From Salarchaeum sp. JOR-1 (GTDB taxonomy: Archaea > Halobacteriota > Halobacteria > Halobacteriales > Halobacteriaceae): a stretch of 64,000 bases of DNA. The notes under the pieces are model-generated. The model ran no database searches and was not told the DNA's origin. It saw only the letters and a list, made by a program, of their open reading frames with translations. Within the stretch, counting starts at the first letter, position 1. Each line of letters starts with the position of its first letter. Position numbers and translations under genes: made by a program. Shown one piece after another: positions 9,457 to 17,455 of this stretch. The stretch is from contig NZ_CP042241.1 in assembly GCF_007833275.1 (NCBI RefSeq), positions 1,488,001 to 1,552,000 on the forward strand, read 5' to 3'.

Positions 9457-9737
9457 CGGGCTTCGGGGCTGACACGACGACCCCGCGGTTCGCGCGCCGA
9501 CTGGTCGCCGGGTTTCGCGGCCCGACGCGCGACGACTTTCAGTAGATACCGCCCGCTGGTCGCGGCTTCCTACTTGAACGTTCGTCCAATGCGTGAAACC
9601 GCACAAGAGTAGGGATTCGCGGCACAACGCACCGCGATTTCGCGTCAGAGGAGCCGCCTGACTGCGTCACGCTCGGGCCGCACAGTCCGTCGCCGCGCCG
9701 CCGGTCGACTCCGGCGACCCGCATTTTGTGGTGGTGA

Positions 9738-9821
9738 GCAAGACGCTTCGCGTCTTGCGACTTCCGCGAAGATTCGCTTCGCAGAACAGATTTTTGCGGC
9801 GAGTGGTCGGCGTTGCCGACC
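9738..9821. repeat. Three-hairpin repeat, copy 1 (3' of the OYE gene)
   Basis: Three short perfect stems in a row: 9738-9746/9750-9758 (GCAAGACGC, loop TTC), 9766-9771/9777-9782 (GCGAAG) and 9805-9811/9815-9821 (GGTCGGC, loop GTT). Read on the minus strand, a GCAAAAATCTG segment separates the first and second stems. The same order and linker occur in copy 2 at 62861-62950. It lies directly after the stop of the OYE-family gene, so it may act as a terminator or 3' RNA-stabilising element. The rest of the 9370-9737 gap shows no gene. Confidence 0.6.
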
Positions 9822-9841
9822 CGAGCCGGAAAACGGTGCGT

Positions 9842-10936
9842 TCAGAAGCCCCGGAGGTACTGGGAGGGCGGGCGGTTGGCGTCTTCCCGACCGAGCTCCT
9901 GGGCGGCGTGGAGCCCGAAGTAGGGGTCGCGGAGGAACTTCCGGCCGACGATAGTGAGGTCGACGCGGTCGTTGCGGATGAGAGCGTCGGCCTGCTCGGG
10001 GCTGGTGATGCCGCCGACGCTCCCGATTTTGATGTCGGCGGTCTTGTTCTCGCGGATCTGTTCGGCGAAGCGGAGTTGGTAGTTGGGGCCGACCCATTCG
10101 ATGTTCTGCTTTGGAGAGATACCGCCGGTGGAGACGTCGATGAGGTCGGCGCCGGCCTCGCTGAGTTGGTCGGCGAGACGGGTGGATTGTTCGACGTCCC
10201 AGCTCGGTTCGTCGTCTATCCAGTCCGTCGCGCTGATGCGGACGAACACGGGTTTGTCGTCGGGGTACACGTCGCGGACGGCCTCGACGACTTCGCGAAC
10301 GATGCGGGTTCGGTTCTCGAAGCTCCCGCCGTACTCGTCGTCGCGGTCGTTCGTGACGGGGCTGAGGAACTGGTGGAGGAGGTAGCCGTGAGCGGCGTGG
10401 ACTTCGGGCACGTCGAACCCGGCGTCGAGCGCGTGTTCGGCGGCCTCGCGGAAGGACTCCACGACCGCCTCGACTTCTTCGGTGGTGAGCGCGTGCGTGG
10501 GGTGGTCGGTCTCGTGGGGATAGGGTTCGTCCGTCGCGGAGACGACTTCCCAGCCGCCCTCCTCGGTGGGGACGTAGCCCTCCTCGTCCGCCCACGGGCG
10601 GTGCGTGGAGGCTTTCCGGCCGGCGTGCGCGAGCTGGATGCCGGAGACCGCGCCCTGGGACTCGATGAAGTCAGTTGTGCGCTTGAGGGCGTCCGCGTGC
10701 TCCTCGCTCCAGATGCCGAGGTCGTGGGGCGTGATGCGACCACGCGGTTCGACGGCGGTCGCTTCGGCCATCACGAGGCCGGCGCCGCCGACGGCGCGCG
10801 TGCCGAGGTGGACGTTGTGCCACTCCGTCGCGAGGCCGTCGAGGCCGTCGCAGGAGTACTGGCACATCGGCGACAGCATCAGTCGGTTCGGAATCTCCGT
10901 CCCCCTGAGTTCGAGCGGCGTGAACAGATCCGTCAT
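9842..10936 (-). CDS. NADH:flavin oxidoreductase, Old Yellow Enzyme family (YqjM-like)
   Basis: 364-residue FMN-dependent TIM-barrel ene-reductase. Visible features are the N-terminal barrel strand LFTPLELRGTEIPNRLMLSPM with the YqjM-type MCQYS (Cys and Tyr modulating FMN), QLAHAGRKA carrying the FMN-contacting residues, the catalytic pair in EVHAAHGYLLHQFLSP, and GSVGGI plus VGRKFLRDP at the phosphate-binding C-terminus. Length is normal for the class. It reduces activated C=C bonds using NAD(P)H; the physiological substrate is unknown. A TTTAGG element about 28 nt before the start suggests leaderless expression. The three-hairpin repeat follows its stop. Confidence 0.9.
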   Translation of the reverse strand: MTDLFTPLELRGTEIPNRLMLSPMCQYSCDGLDGLATEWHNVHLGTRAVGGAGLVMAEATAVEPRGRITPHDLGIWSEEHADALKRTTDFIESQGAVSGIQLAHAGRKASTHRPWADEEGYVPTEEGGWEVVSATDEPYPHETDHPTHALTTEEVEAVVESFREAAEHALDAGFDVPEVHAAHGYLLHQFLSPVTNDRDDEYGGSFENRTRIVREVVEAVRDVYPDDKPVFVRISATDWIDDEPSWDVEQSTRLADQLSEAGADLIDVSTGGISPKQNIEWVGPNYQLRFAEQIRENKTADIKIGSVGGITSPEQADALIRNDRVDLTIVGRKFLRDPYFGLHAAQELGREDANRPPSQYLRGF

Positions 10937-11108
10937 CGCGCCCCTCTATCCGCGCGCGTCCTAAAGCCGTGCCGTCAGCGGGTCGGCTTGCCGGAAACGG
11001 GTTTGCCGGCTCTATCGGACTCCACACCCCCCAGGACGAACACGGTTATTCGCCGCGCCTATAGTACCACAAAAGCACCCCTGTACGGTTTAGCTAATTT
11101 CAGGCGCT

Positions 11109-11165
11109 AAGCCCCCTGCCTCAAGGAGCCGCCGAAGACGGCGAGTAGGCAGGGGTAGTTCACAT
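11109..11165. mobile_element. Orphan hairpin resembling an IS200/IS605-type element end
   Basis: A long imperfect hairpin, with outer stem CCCCTGCCT (11113-11121) pairing with AGGCAGGGG (11147-11155) and a small inner GC stem, ends in TAGTTCAC. In form (AAGCCCC start, stem-loop, TTCAC tail) it resembles ends of haloarchaeal IS1341/IS200-605 elements, but no transposase or TnpB fragment is next to it. It could be a remnant or a MITE-like copy. The assignment rests on remembered similarity of form, not on a search. Confidence 0.4.
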
Positions 11166-11173
11166 TGCCGACA

Positions 11174-11242
11174 CAGAGGCGGTGTCCTGATGGCTGTCCA
11201 GGCAGTACGTGCGTGGCGGGGGCCGTCCCGCCAAAACAGCCA
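11174..11242. ncRNA. Nested stem-loop in the gene-free stretch 10937-11421, possible structured RNA
   Basis: The stretch between the OYE gene and the antiporter pair holds a nested fold: TGGCTGT (11191-11197) pairs with ACAGCCA (11236-11242) and encloses TGGCGGG (11214-11220) pairing with CCCGCCA (11227-11233). A small GACAC/GTGTC hairpin lies just before. All pairs are perfect and strand cannot be decided. It could be a 3' UTR element of the antiporter unit, part of a mobile-element end, or a small RNA. It does not match tRNA, SRP RNA or RNase P RNA. Confidence 0.35.
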
Positions 11243-11421
11243 GGCTGCGAGGCTGCCCCGGTATACAGGGAGGGCTTACTGACCAGTATTAGACGGGGTT
11301 CCGCCCGCGGTACGTGGCTGGCCAGCCCCGGCCGCGCAGCTGGGAGCGAGCGACACCGGCCGCCGGACTCGACAGCCCCGGTGCGAACGCGCGGCGGTGT
11401 GTCTGTGCTCGCGTGAGACGA

Positions 11422-11907
11422 CTACTCGTCGGGGGTGACTGTGTCGGAGAACGCGGTGTGTTCCTCGCGGGTGCCGACGCCGACGAGGATGTCGCCCTCG
11501 GTGAGTTCGAAGTCGGGGCCGGGGTTTGAGACTGTGTCGTCGCCGCGCTGTATCGCGATAATTGTGACGCCAGTTCCTTCCCGGATGCCCGCGCTCGAGA
11601 GCGTTTCGCCGGTGATCGGGGAGTCCGCGGTGACCTCGACCCACTCGATGATGGCGTCGCCGAGGGGGACGGTGAGTTCGTCCACGTCCACGGACTCGAA
11701 GTACGCGCCTTCGAGGATGGAGCCGAGCGTGTTCGCCTGTTCGCCTGAGAGATCCAGGATTTTCTCGCCGTCGGCGTCCGGGTTGTCTCGCCGGTAGAGT
11801 TCGCAGCGCCCGTCGTGATGGAGGACGACGACGACGCTGGCGTCGCCCGCGAGCGGGAGTTCGAAGCGGCGGCCGACGCCCGGAATGTCCGTCTCGTAAA
11901 CCCTCAT
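11422..11907 (-). CDS. TrkA-C domain regulatory subunit of K+/H+ antiporter (KhtT-like)
   Basis: 161 residues. The N-terminal part (MRVYETDIPGVGRRFEL, then VVVVLHHDGRCELYRR) matches the KhtT/AmhM N-domain. The C-terminal ~75 residues form a TrkA-C (RCK_C) ligand-binding fold (ETLSSAGIREGTGVTIIAIQRGD, then EGDILVGVGTREE). Such subunits gate their antiporter in response to nucleotide or pH. The start at 11907 is preferred over an earlier ATG because the family begins exactly here. It lies 46 bp downstream of no other gene than the antiporter at 11954-13144 (antiporter upstream, same strand), so the two form an operon. Confidence 0.85.
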   Translation of the reverse strand: MRVYETDIPGVGRRFELPLAGDASVVVVLHHDGRCELYRRDNPDADGEKILDLSGEQANTLGSILEGAYFESVDVDELTVPLGDAIIEWVEVTADSPITGETLSSAGIREGTGVTIIAIQRGDDTVSNPGPDFELTEGDILVGVGTREEHTAFSDTVTPDE

Positions 11908-11953
11908 ACGCGGGCGTTCGCCGGGCGACGGCAAAAATACCGGTGGCCTCCCC

Positions 11954-13144
11954 CTACGTGGTCGGGAGGTGGCGTTCGATGCTAGGGGCGAACTGGATGA
12001 GGGTGGTGCCGAGGATGCTCATGACGAGGACGTAGCCGACGGTGAACGCGTAGATAGTTTCGGCGGTCGCCGTGGGCAGAGTCGCGCCGGCGCCGGCGAG
12101 CGCTGTCGCGGCGATGATGAGTGAGAACTCGCCCCGAGTGACCATCGCGAGGCCGACGCGGAGCGAGCGCTGGTCGGTCAGTTCGTACAGGCGGCCGCTG
12201 TAGTAGCCGCTGAGAAGTTTCGATGGCAGCGTGACGAGGACGGCGAGTGCGATGAGGTCGAGGACGCCGAGGAAGGAGAACGGGTCGGTGACGAGGCCGA
12301 TCCAGAAGAAGAACACCGCAGCGAACGTGTCCCGGATCGGCGTGAGGGATTCCTCGATGGCGTGGACGAACGACGTGGAGCTGAACGCCATCCCGACGAA
12401 GAACGCGGCGACGGCTTCGCTCACGCCGAGCGCGAGCGCCGCGCCGGCGATGAGGACGGTCGTGCCGACCGTTCGCAGGACGAAGTACTCGCTCGAGGGC
12501 GTATCGAGCAGGCGTTCGAGCCAGCCCGTGCCCGCGTAGACGAGGACGACGAGTAAGAAGAGAAAGCCCACTGCGATGCCGACGGATTCGGCCGCCGTGG
12601 CGAGCGACCCGCCGCCGAGTACGGCCGCACCGAGTACGGCGAGGTAGACGGCGATGGCGAGGTCTTCGAAGACGAGAGTGCCGAGGATCGGCGCGCTCTC
12701 CGGGTTCGCGATCCATCCTACGTCGAGCATTGTCTTCGTGATGACTGCGCTCGAGGAGATGTAGACGATGCCCGCGACGACCAGCGCGGCGACGACGCTG
12801 TCGAACAACCACACCCCGAAGAGGAGGCCGACGGCGAAGTTCACGACGAAGTCCGCGACGCCCGCCTTCCCGATGCGTTCGCGGTCGCGGAGCAGCGTCT
12901 CCAGGTTGAACTCCAGGCCGAGGAAGAAGAGGAGGAAGACGATGCCGAGTTCCGCGCCGACCTCGATGAACGCCGTCTCCGAGACGTACGGCAGGCCCAC
13001 GCTCCCGACGACGTACTCGTTGAGCGCCATTCCCACGAGGATGTAGAACGGAATCGGTGAGAGTCCGGCACGCGCGGCGACGATGCTCACCGCCGCAATC
13101 GCCGCGAACATCACGCCGGCTTCGAAGAGGAGTTCCCCAGCCAT
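11954..13144 (-). CDS. CPA2-family cation:proton antiporter (KefB/KhtU-like)
   Basis: 396 residues, about 12 membrane helices, with no C-terminal TrkA-N domain. Features are a PIPFYILVGMALNEYVVG helix, GIVFLLFFLGLEF, the ion-binding segment ILGTLVFEDLAIAVYLAVL carrying the essential acidic residue, and RGEFSLIIA near the end. It exchanges K+ or Na+ for protons across the cell membrane. The missing TrkA domain is supplied by the separate KhtT-like protein encoded next in the operon, as in Bacillus KhtTU. The start at 13144 leaves a short extracellular N-terminus. Confidence 0.88.
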   Translation of the reverse strand: MAGELLFEAGVMFAAIAAVSIVAARAGLSPIPFYILVGMALNEYVVGSVGLPYVSETAFIEVGAELGIVFLLFFLGLEFNLETLLRDRERIGKAGVADFVVNFAVGLLFGVWLFDSVVAALVVAGIVYISSSAVITKTMLDVGWIANPESAPILGTLVFEDLAIAVYLAVLGAAVLGGGSLATAAESVGIAVGFLFLLVVLVYAGTGWLERLLDTPSSEYFVLRTVGTTVLIAGAALALGVSEAVAAFFVGMAFSSTSFVHAIEESLTPIRDTFAAVFFFWIGLVTDPFSFLGVLDLIALAVLVTLPSKLLSGYYSGRLYELTDQRSLRVGLAMVTRGEFSLIIAATALAGAGATLPTATAETIYAFTVGYVLVMSILGTTLIQFAPSIERHLPTT

Positions 13145-13323
13145 CGGTCGAGTCCTCCTGCGCCCGCAGTCCACTTAATTGGGCGGTCTTGTTCCACCTC
13201 TGAGGCGGTCGATCCCTCGTAGCGGATCGGTATTGTCGGGCGTATCGAAGCAGAGGCACGCGTATTCCCGAGTTCGTTTGCCGCTTCCCGACCATACACG
13301 TATTCGACACCCCACGCACGGGT

Positions 13324-14148
13324 ATGGGACTCAGTACCGAGGAAATCATGCGGCTCAGCCTCGACCTCGTCGGCTGGGACGACGTGCCCGGCGACAGCAC
13401 CACCTACGTGTCCGGCGACGACATCGAGACGGCGCTCGTCGGCATCGACCTCGAAAGCCCCGAAGTACAGCTCGCGCACCGCGAGGGGTTCGACCTCGCG
13501 CTCGCCCACCATCCCGCGGGCGACGACGCCCGCCTCGACTTCACGGACGTGCTCGATAAGCAGGTCGAGTTCATGACCGCGCACGGCGTCCCCGAGGACG
13601 AGGCGGAGGAGGCCGCGGACAGCATCCGGGAGGGCGCGGAGTACGGCGCGCACGCCGCGAACTACCGCCACAACCCGAGCGTCGCGGAGTACCTCGACCA
13701 GCCGTACATGAACGTCCACCTCGCGCCCGACGAACTGGGCCGCCGCGCGTTCGTCGACGTGGTCGACACGCTCGACGAGTCCGACACCGTCGCCGACCTC
13801 AGGGACGCCTTCAACGCCGAGTTCGCGGAGCTTCGAGACGCCAAGACCGACATCGAGACCCGCGTCGGGAGCGACGACAACGAACTCGGCGAGGTCGCCG
13901 TCCACCACGCCGCCGGCACGAACGGCGGCGCCGACGTGGCGCGCGCGTACTTCGAGAACGGCGTCGACACCGTCATCTACATCCACGTCTCCGCGAGCGA
14001 CGCCGCCGAACTCCGCGAGGAGTACGACGACAAGAACCTCGTCGTCACCGGCCACATCGCCAGCGACGCAATCGGCCTGAACGAGTACATCGACGCCCTC
14101 GAGGACGCCGGCGTCGACTGCACCACCATCTCCGGCTGCGGGCTCTAA
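13324..14148 (+). CDS. Nif3-like dinuclear metal-centre protein
   Basis: 274 residues. The fold of the Nif3/YbgI family is suggested by ALVGIDLESPEVQLA (strand-turn), DLALAHHPAGD with the paired His metal ligands, and the late NLVVTGHIASDAIGLNEYID containing the second His/Glu metal motif. Family members form hexameric toroids with a two-metal site; enzymatic function is debated. Most of the middle differs from bacterial members, as in other haloarchaeal copies. It is transcribed alone, convergent with the acidic small protein; stops are only 6 bp apart. Confidence 0.75.
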   Translation: MGLSTEEIMRLSLDLVGWDDVPGDSTTYVSGDDIETALVGIDLESPEVQLAHREGFDLALAHHPAGDDARLDFTDVLDKQVEFMTAHGVPEDEAEEAADSIREGAEYGAHAANYRHNPSVAEYLDQPYMNVHLAPDELGRRAFVDVVDTLDESDTVADLRDAFNAEFAELRDAKTDIETRVGSDDNELGEVAVHHAAGTNGGADVARAYFENGVDTVIYIHVSASDAAELREEYDDKNLVVTGHIASDAIGLNEYIDALEDAGVDCTTISGCGL

Positions 14149-14154
14149 CCGGCC

Positions 14155-14487
14155 TTAGGCCATGTCCATCTCGTCGCGGTCGCCCTCGCCCTCGCGCTCC
14201 AGGTGGCGCTCCACGGCGTCCTCCGTCACGTCGCTCTCGTCCAACGCTCCCTCTGACTCGTCGGTCTCCGCGTCGTCCGACTCCGCCTCTTCGTCGTCTG
14301 CGTCCGCCTCATCGTCGTCGGCCTCGTCCGTTTCACCGTCCTCGGTTTCGATGTCGGCTTCGACTTCGATTTCGATGCCGTCGGCGTCGAGTTCGGCCTC
14401 GTACGCCGTCGAACTGCCCTCGAATTCGAGTTCTTCGGAGTCGACTTCGACCTCCACCTCGACTTCGACGTCGATGTCGTCTGACAT
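14155..14487 (-). CDS. Extremely acidic small protein, function unknown
   Basis: 110 residues of which the great majority are Asp, Glu, Ser or Ala. The first 20 residues alternate D/E with V and read as a beta-hairpin-like VEVEVEVDSEELEFEGS. A long D/E-rich, probably disordered, segment (about residues 50-85) follows. The C-terminus EGEGDRDEMDMA contains a short predicted helix. The frame is clean on this strand while the opposite strand reads as poly-Ser. It may be a cytosolic acidic tail protein; no domain recognised. Confidence 0.6.
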   Translation of the reverse strand: MSDDIDVEVEVEVEVDSEELEFEGSSTAYEAELDADGIEIEVEADIETEDGETDEADDDEADADDEEAESDDAETDESEGALDESDVTEDAVERHLEREGEGDRDEMDMA

Positions 14488-14529
14488 ACGCGGTGGGTGC
14501 GGGCGCGGCCGGAAAAAACCGTGCGGCCG

Positions 14530-15288
14530 TCAGACGACGGGGATGAACTCGCGGTGCGCGGCGATGTCGTCGGGGTCGATGTCGGCGACGAGGTCTGTTT
14601 CGCGGCGGTTGAGCGCGGCCTGCACGCTTCCGTCGGGGCGGATCACGCGGGACTGGCCGGCGTAGTCGGTGACGGGCGCGTCCGGGAGGTCGCGGCGGCC
14701 CGTCCGCCCGGCGCCGACGACCCAGCGCACGCCGTCGAGCGCCCGCGCTCGCAGGAGGAGGTTCCAGTTCTGCGCGTAGGGCGCGGGCCACGCGCCGACG
14801 ACGAACAACGCGTCCACTCGGTCGCCGGTGAACGCCGCGCTCTCCGCGACGAAGTTCAGGTCGTAGCACGTCACGAGGCCGGTTCGGCCGAGCGGCGAGT
14901 CGACGACGACGCGCTCGTCGCCGGGCGCGAGCGCGTCCGCTTCGTCCGCCCAGAGGTGGCGTTTCCGGTAGTACGTCCGGTCGCCCTCCGGCGTGACGTA
15001 CACCGCGGTGTTGTAGTACGCGTCGCTCGCGTCCTCCACGAACCCCGCGAGAATCGCGGTGTCGTGCTCGCGGGCGAGCGCGTCGAGGCGGGCGAGCCGG
15101 TCGCTCTCCCGGTCGAGGGCGACGGATTCGATTCGGTCGTCGGCGACGAACCCGGTGAGCGCGTACTCCGGGAACACGGCGACTCTGGTGTCGTCGGGGA
15201 GGCCGCGCAGTCGGTCGGTTATGGCGGCGAGGTTCGCGTCCGGGTCGAGGTCTGAGAGGGCGAGCTGGCAGGCGGCGACAGTGACCAT
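14530..15288 (-). CDS. Carbon-nitrogen hydrolase (nitrilase superfamily)
   Basis: 252-residue amidase-type enzyme. The Glu-Lys-Cys triad is visible: E in AVFPEYALTGF, K in TYYRKRHLWADE, and C in LVTCYDLNF. The GDRTYYRK and residues around AWPAPYAQNW match the omega-amidase/YafV-like branches, where a short-chain amide is hydrolysed through a thioester. It is a single-gene unit divergent from the DUF5799 gene, with about 90 bp containing a palindrome. The substrate is unknown. Confidence 0.85.
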   Translation of the reverse strand: MVTVAACQLALSDLDPDANLAAITDRLRGLPDDTRVAVFPEYALTGFVADDRIESVALDRESDRLARLDALAREHDTAILAGFVEDASDAYYNTAVYVTPEGDRTYYRKRHLWADEADALAPGDERVVVDSPLGRTGLVTCYDLNFVAESAAFTGDRVDALFVVGAWPAPYAQNWNLLLRARALDGVRWVVGAGRTGRRDLPDAPVTDYAGQSRVIRPDGSVQAALNRRETDLVADIDPDDIAAHREFIPVV

Positions 15289-15327
15289 ACCGTCGTCTCG
15301 CGGGCCGCGCGGAAAAACGCGGGTGCT

Positions 15328-15341
15328 GGTTCCCGGGAACC
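15328..15341. promoter_or_regulatory. 14-bp perfect palindrome in a divergent promoter
   Basis: GGTTCCCGGGAACC is a perfect 14-bp palindrome in the 89-bp gap between the nitrilase and DUF5799 starts. Its position, 40 bp from one start and 37 bp from the other, suits an operator. A chance palindrome in GC-rich DNA is possible. Confidence 0.3.
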
Positions 15342-15377
15342 CGGGCGTTCAAGCCCCCGGCCGTCCACCTATCGGGT

Positions 15378-15821
15378 ATGAGTGACTGGCAGGATCGAAT
15401 CGTCGGTGAGCGGATGCGGGTGGACGACGAGTTCCAGCACCGCGTGGAGGCGTCGTCCTTCTCGAACCAGCAGTGGGGGCTCGTGATGACCGCGGTGGAG
15501 TTCGACATCGAGCACCCCGAGGACCCGGAGCGCGCGCGGCTGGTCGCGGACACGTCGAACCTCACGCACGTGATGGACGAACTCGACAACGTCGAGGCGG
15601 GCATGGCGGCGATGGCGGGCGGCCAGCAGCGCGACGACGACAGCGGCGGAATTCTCGGCGACGTGAAGCGCATGCTCGGCATCGGCGACAGCGGGGACTC
15701 CGGGAGCGACGAGGAGCGGGCGTCGGAGGCCGCGGCGCTCGCGCAGGAGTACGCGGACGCCCTGCAGGAAAAGCTCGAGGAGAACGGTCGCTGGGACGAG
15801 ATCCGGGAGGCCGCGGTCTAG
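15378..15821 (+). CDS. DUF5799-like conserved haloarchaeal protein
   Basis: 147 residues. The N-terminal half (QDRIVGERMRVDDEFQHRV, then FSNQQWGLVMTAVEF) is conserved in haloarchaea. A flexible Gly/Ser/Asp linker and a C-terminal helix (EYADALQEKLEENGRWDEIREAA) follow. The IEHPEDPERARLVADT segment suggests a helical core. No catalytic motif. Its stop codon overlaps the convergent small gene by CTAG. Family name from memory; function unknown. Confidence 0.75.
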   Translation: MSDWQDRIVGERMRVDDEFQHRVEASSFSNQQWGLVMTAVEFDIEHPEDPERARLVADTSNLTHVMDELDNVEAGMAAMAGGQQRDDDSGGILGDVKRMLGIGDSGDSGSDEERASEAAALAQEYADALQEKLEENGRWDEIREAAV

Positions 15822-15967
15822 ACGCCGTCGCCGCCGTGGTGGAGCGTGAACTCCTCCGTCTCGTAAATGTTGATGAGCTCTTCGACGATCTCGTCGTAGG
15901 ACTCCTCGTCGTCGCGAATCTGGTCGAGTCGCTCGATCGTCTCCTCGCTCAGGTGGACTTTCGGCAT
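15818..15967 (-). CDS. 49-residue RHH-like small protein (antitoxin-like)
   Basis: A short gene, MPKVHLSEETIERLDQIRDD followed by a helix ending IYETEEF. The beta-strand plus two helices (strand residues 2-6, helix 8-17, helix 22-37) match a minimal ribbon-helix-helix protein common in haloarchaea, often acting as an antitoxin-like DNA binder. No toxin lies beside it. Stops of this gene and the DUF5799 gene overlap (CTAG). Length fits the family. Confidence 0.7.
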   Translation of the reverse strand: MPKVHLSEETIERLDQIRDDEESYDEIVEELINIYETEEFTLHHGGDGV

Positions 15968-16039
15968 ACGTACTCTGTGTAGTCGAGCGGTGATAAGTGG
16001 AGGGGGCGACTTTTGCCCCTGCGGTGCGTCGCCCCGTCT

Positions 16040-16336
16040 ATGAGTGACTTCGAACTGGATCTGCGGAGCGCGGAGGAACACCTCTCGCCCGAGCTCGATT
16101 CGGACTTCGAGGGGCGGGTCGTCCTCGGCGTGCTCGACGGCCAGACGGGGAACGAGGAGTGGCTGGGCGAGCTGGACGCGGGGAACGTGCTGGTGCTCGC
16201 GGTGGACGGCGAACTCGACGACCTCGCGGGCGGGTTCGCGGGGCCGGTGAAGGACGCGGGCGGGACGCTGATGCACTTCCGGTCGTTCCTCGTGGTGACG
16301 CCGCCGGGCGTGGACGTGGACACCGACCGACTGTAG
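16040..16336 (+). CDS. DUF5779-like conserved haloarchaeal protein
   Basis: 98 residues, MSDFELDLRSAEEHL at the start. The central VVLGVLDGQTGNEEWLGELD and VLVLAVDGELDDLAGGFAGPVKD strands suggest a compact alpha/beta fold. The start at 16040 gives the typical length. The following gene starts 36 bp downstream, with its own TATA box. Function unknown. Confidence 0.7.
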   Translation: MSDFELDLRSAEEHLSPELDSDFEGRVVLGVLDGQTGNEEWLGELDAGNVLVLAVDGELDDLAGGFAGPVKDAGGTLMHFRSFLVVTPPGVDVDTDRL

Positions 16337-16340
16337 CATA

Positions 16341-16348
16341 GCTTTAAG
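16341..16348 (+). promoter_or_regulatory. TATA box of the R2lox-like gene
   Basis: GCTTTAAG centred about 28 nt before the ATG at 16373 fits a haloarchaeal TATA box for a leaderless transcript. Confidence 0.5.
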
Positions 16349-16372
16349 CGACTTCTCGCCGATACGTGTAGT

Positions 16373-17266
16373 ATGGCTGACGAACCCGGCTTACTCGACC
16401 CGACAGCGCAGACGTACCGCTACTACCGGCACGCCGTCGAGAACCACTGGGATCCACACGACATCGACCTCGAAGCGGACGCGGACGCCGTCGCCGACCT
16501 GGACGACGCGACGTTCACGAACCTCCGCGGGTCGCTCGCGGCGTTCGGCGCGGGCGAGGAGTCCGTCACGGAGGACCTCGCGCCGCTCGCCGTCGTCCTC
16601 GACGACATCAGCGACGAACTGTTCGTGACGACGCAGCTCTACGAGGAGTCGAAGCACGCGGACTTCTTCGACCGCTACTGGCGGACGGTCGTCACGCCCG
16701 AGGAGGAACGACGCGGCATGACGCCGACGAGTCCGACCGACGACCGCTGGTTCTCCGCGGCGTACGTCGAACTGTTCGACCGAATGGCGGACGCGATGAA
16801 CCAGTTGCTCGTCGAGGACACGCCGGAGACCCGCGCCAACGCGTACTGTCACTACCACCTCACCATCGAGGGAATCCTCGCGCAGACGGGCTACTACGGG
16901 CTGACGAACGCGTACGGCGGAACAAACGACCTGGCGGTCGACCTCCCCGAGCTTCCCGGGCTGGTCGCCGGCCTCACCCGTATTCGGGGTGACGAGGGCC
17001 GTCACGTCGGGTTCGGCATGCATCAGCTCAAGGAATCCGTCGAGGCCGGCGAGGTCGATCCCGAATTCATTCGGGACACCGTCGACGACCTCCTCCCGCT
17101 GGTGCAGGAGAGCGTCACGCCGGACGCGGGGAGCGGCGGTGCGGTCGCGGACGACCCGCTCGGTCTCGTCGAGTACGCGGTCGACAAGCACACCCAGCGA
17201 ATGCAGCAGATTACGAACGCGAGCGCGGACATCCCGGACGTCGACACCCTAACTGCGCTTGAGTAG
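16373..17266 (+). CDS. R2-like ligand-binding oxidase / ribonucleotide-reductase R2-like di-iron protein
   Basis: 297 residues, all-helical ferritin-like. Metal ligands can be placed: Glu in AGEESVTEDL (~62), E..H in YEESKHADFF (~92/95), Glu in LTIEGILAQTGYYG (~169), and E..H in RGDEGRHVGFGM. The GEESV valine and the TGYY tyrosine match the pair that forms the Val-Tyr crosslink in R2lox proteins, which favours R2lox over a true RNR R2 subunit. No RNR large subunit is nearby. Such proteins hold an Mn/Fe centre and a fatty-acid ligand; their reaction is unresolved. Possible membrane or lipid metabolism role. Confidence 0.82.
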   Translation: MADEPGLLDPTAQTYRYYRHAVENHWDPHDIDLEADADAVADLDDATFTNLRGSLAAFGAGEESVTEDLAPLAVVLDDISDELFVTTQLYEESKHADFFDRYWRTVVTPEEERRGMTPTSPTDDRWFSAAYVELFDRMADAMNQLLVEDTPETRANAYCHYHLTIEGILAQTGYYGLTNAYGGTNDLAVDLPELPGLVAGLTRIRGDEGRHVGFGMHQLKESVEAGEVDPEFIRDTVDDLLPLVQESVTPDAGSGGAVADDPLGLVEYAVDKHTQRMQQITNASADIPDVDTLTALE

Positions 17267-17455
17267 GCCCGGACACCTACCAGCGCTCGTCGGGTTCTGT
17301 TCGTCCGTATCGCCGTCGGCCTCTCCTACTACGAGGACACGGATCGTGGGGACTCCCTCGCGTTCGTCGCGTCCCCCGTACGCGCTGCACGCGCTCGGCG
17401 TGCTCGGCGGCCACATCCGGAAACCGGGGTCGTTCCAGACGACGGAGACAGCCGA

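Noticed and set aside
11160-11420. SRP RNA, RNase P RNA or tRNA in the structured gap
   Set aside because: None of the conserved sequence signatures of those RNAs could be found.
17267-17455. Small gene between R2lox and cupin genes
   Set aside because: Frames are short, Arg/Pro-rich and without a plausible start or family resemblance.
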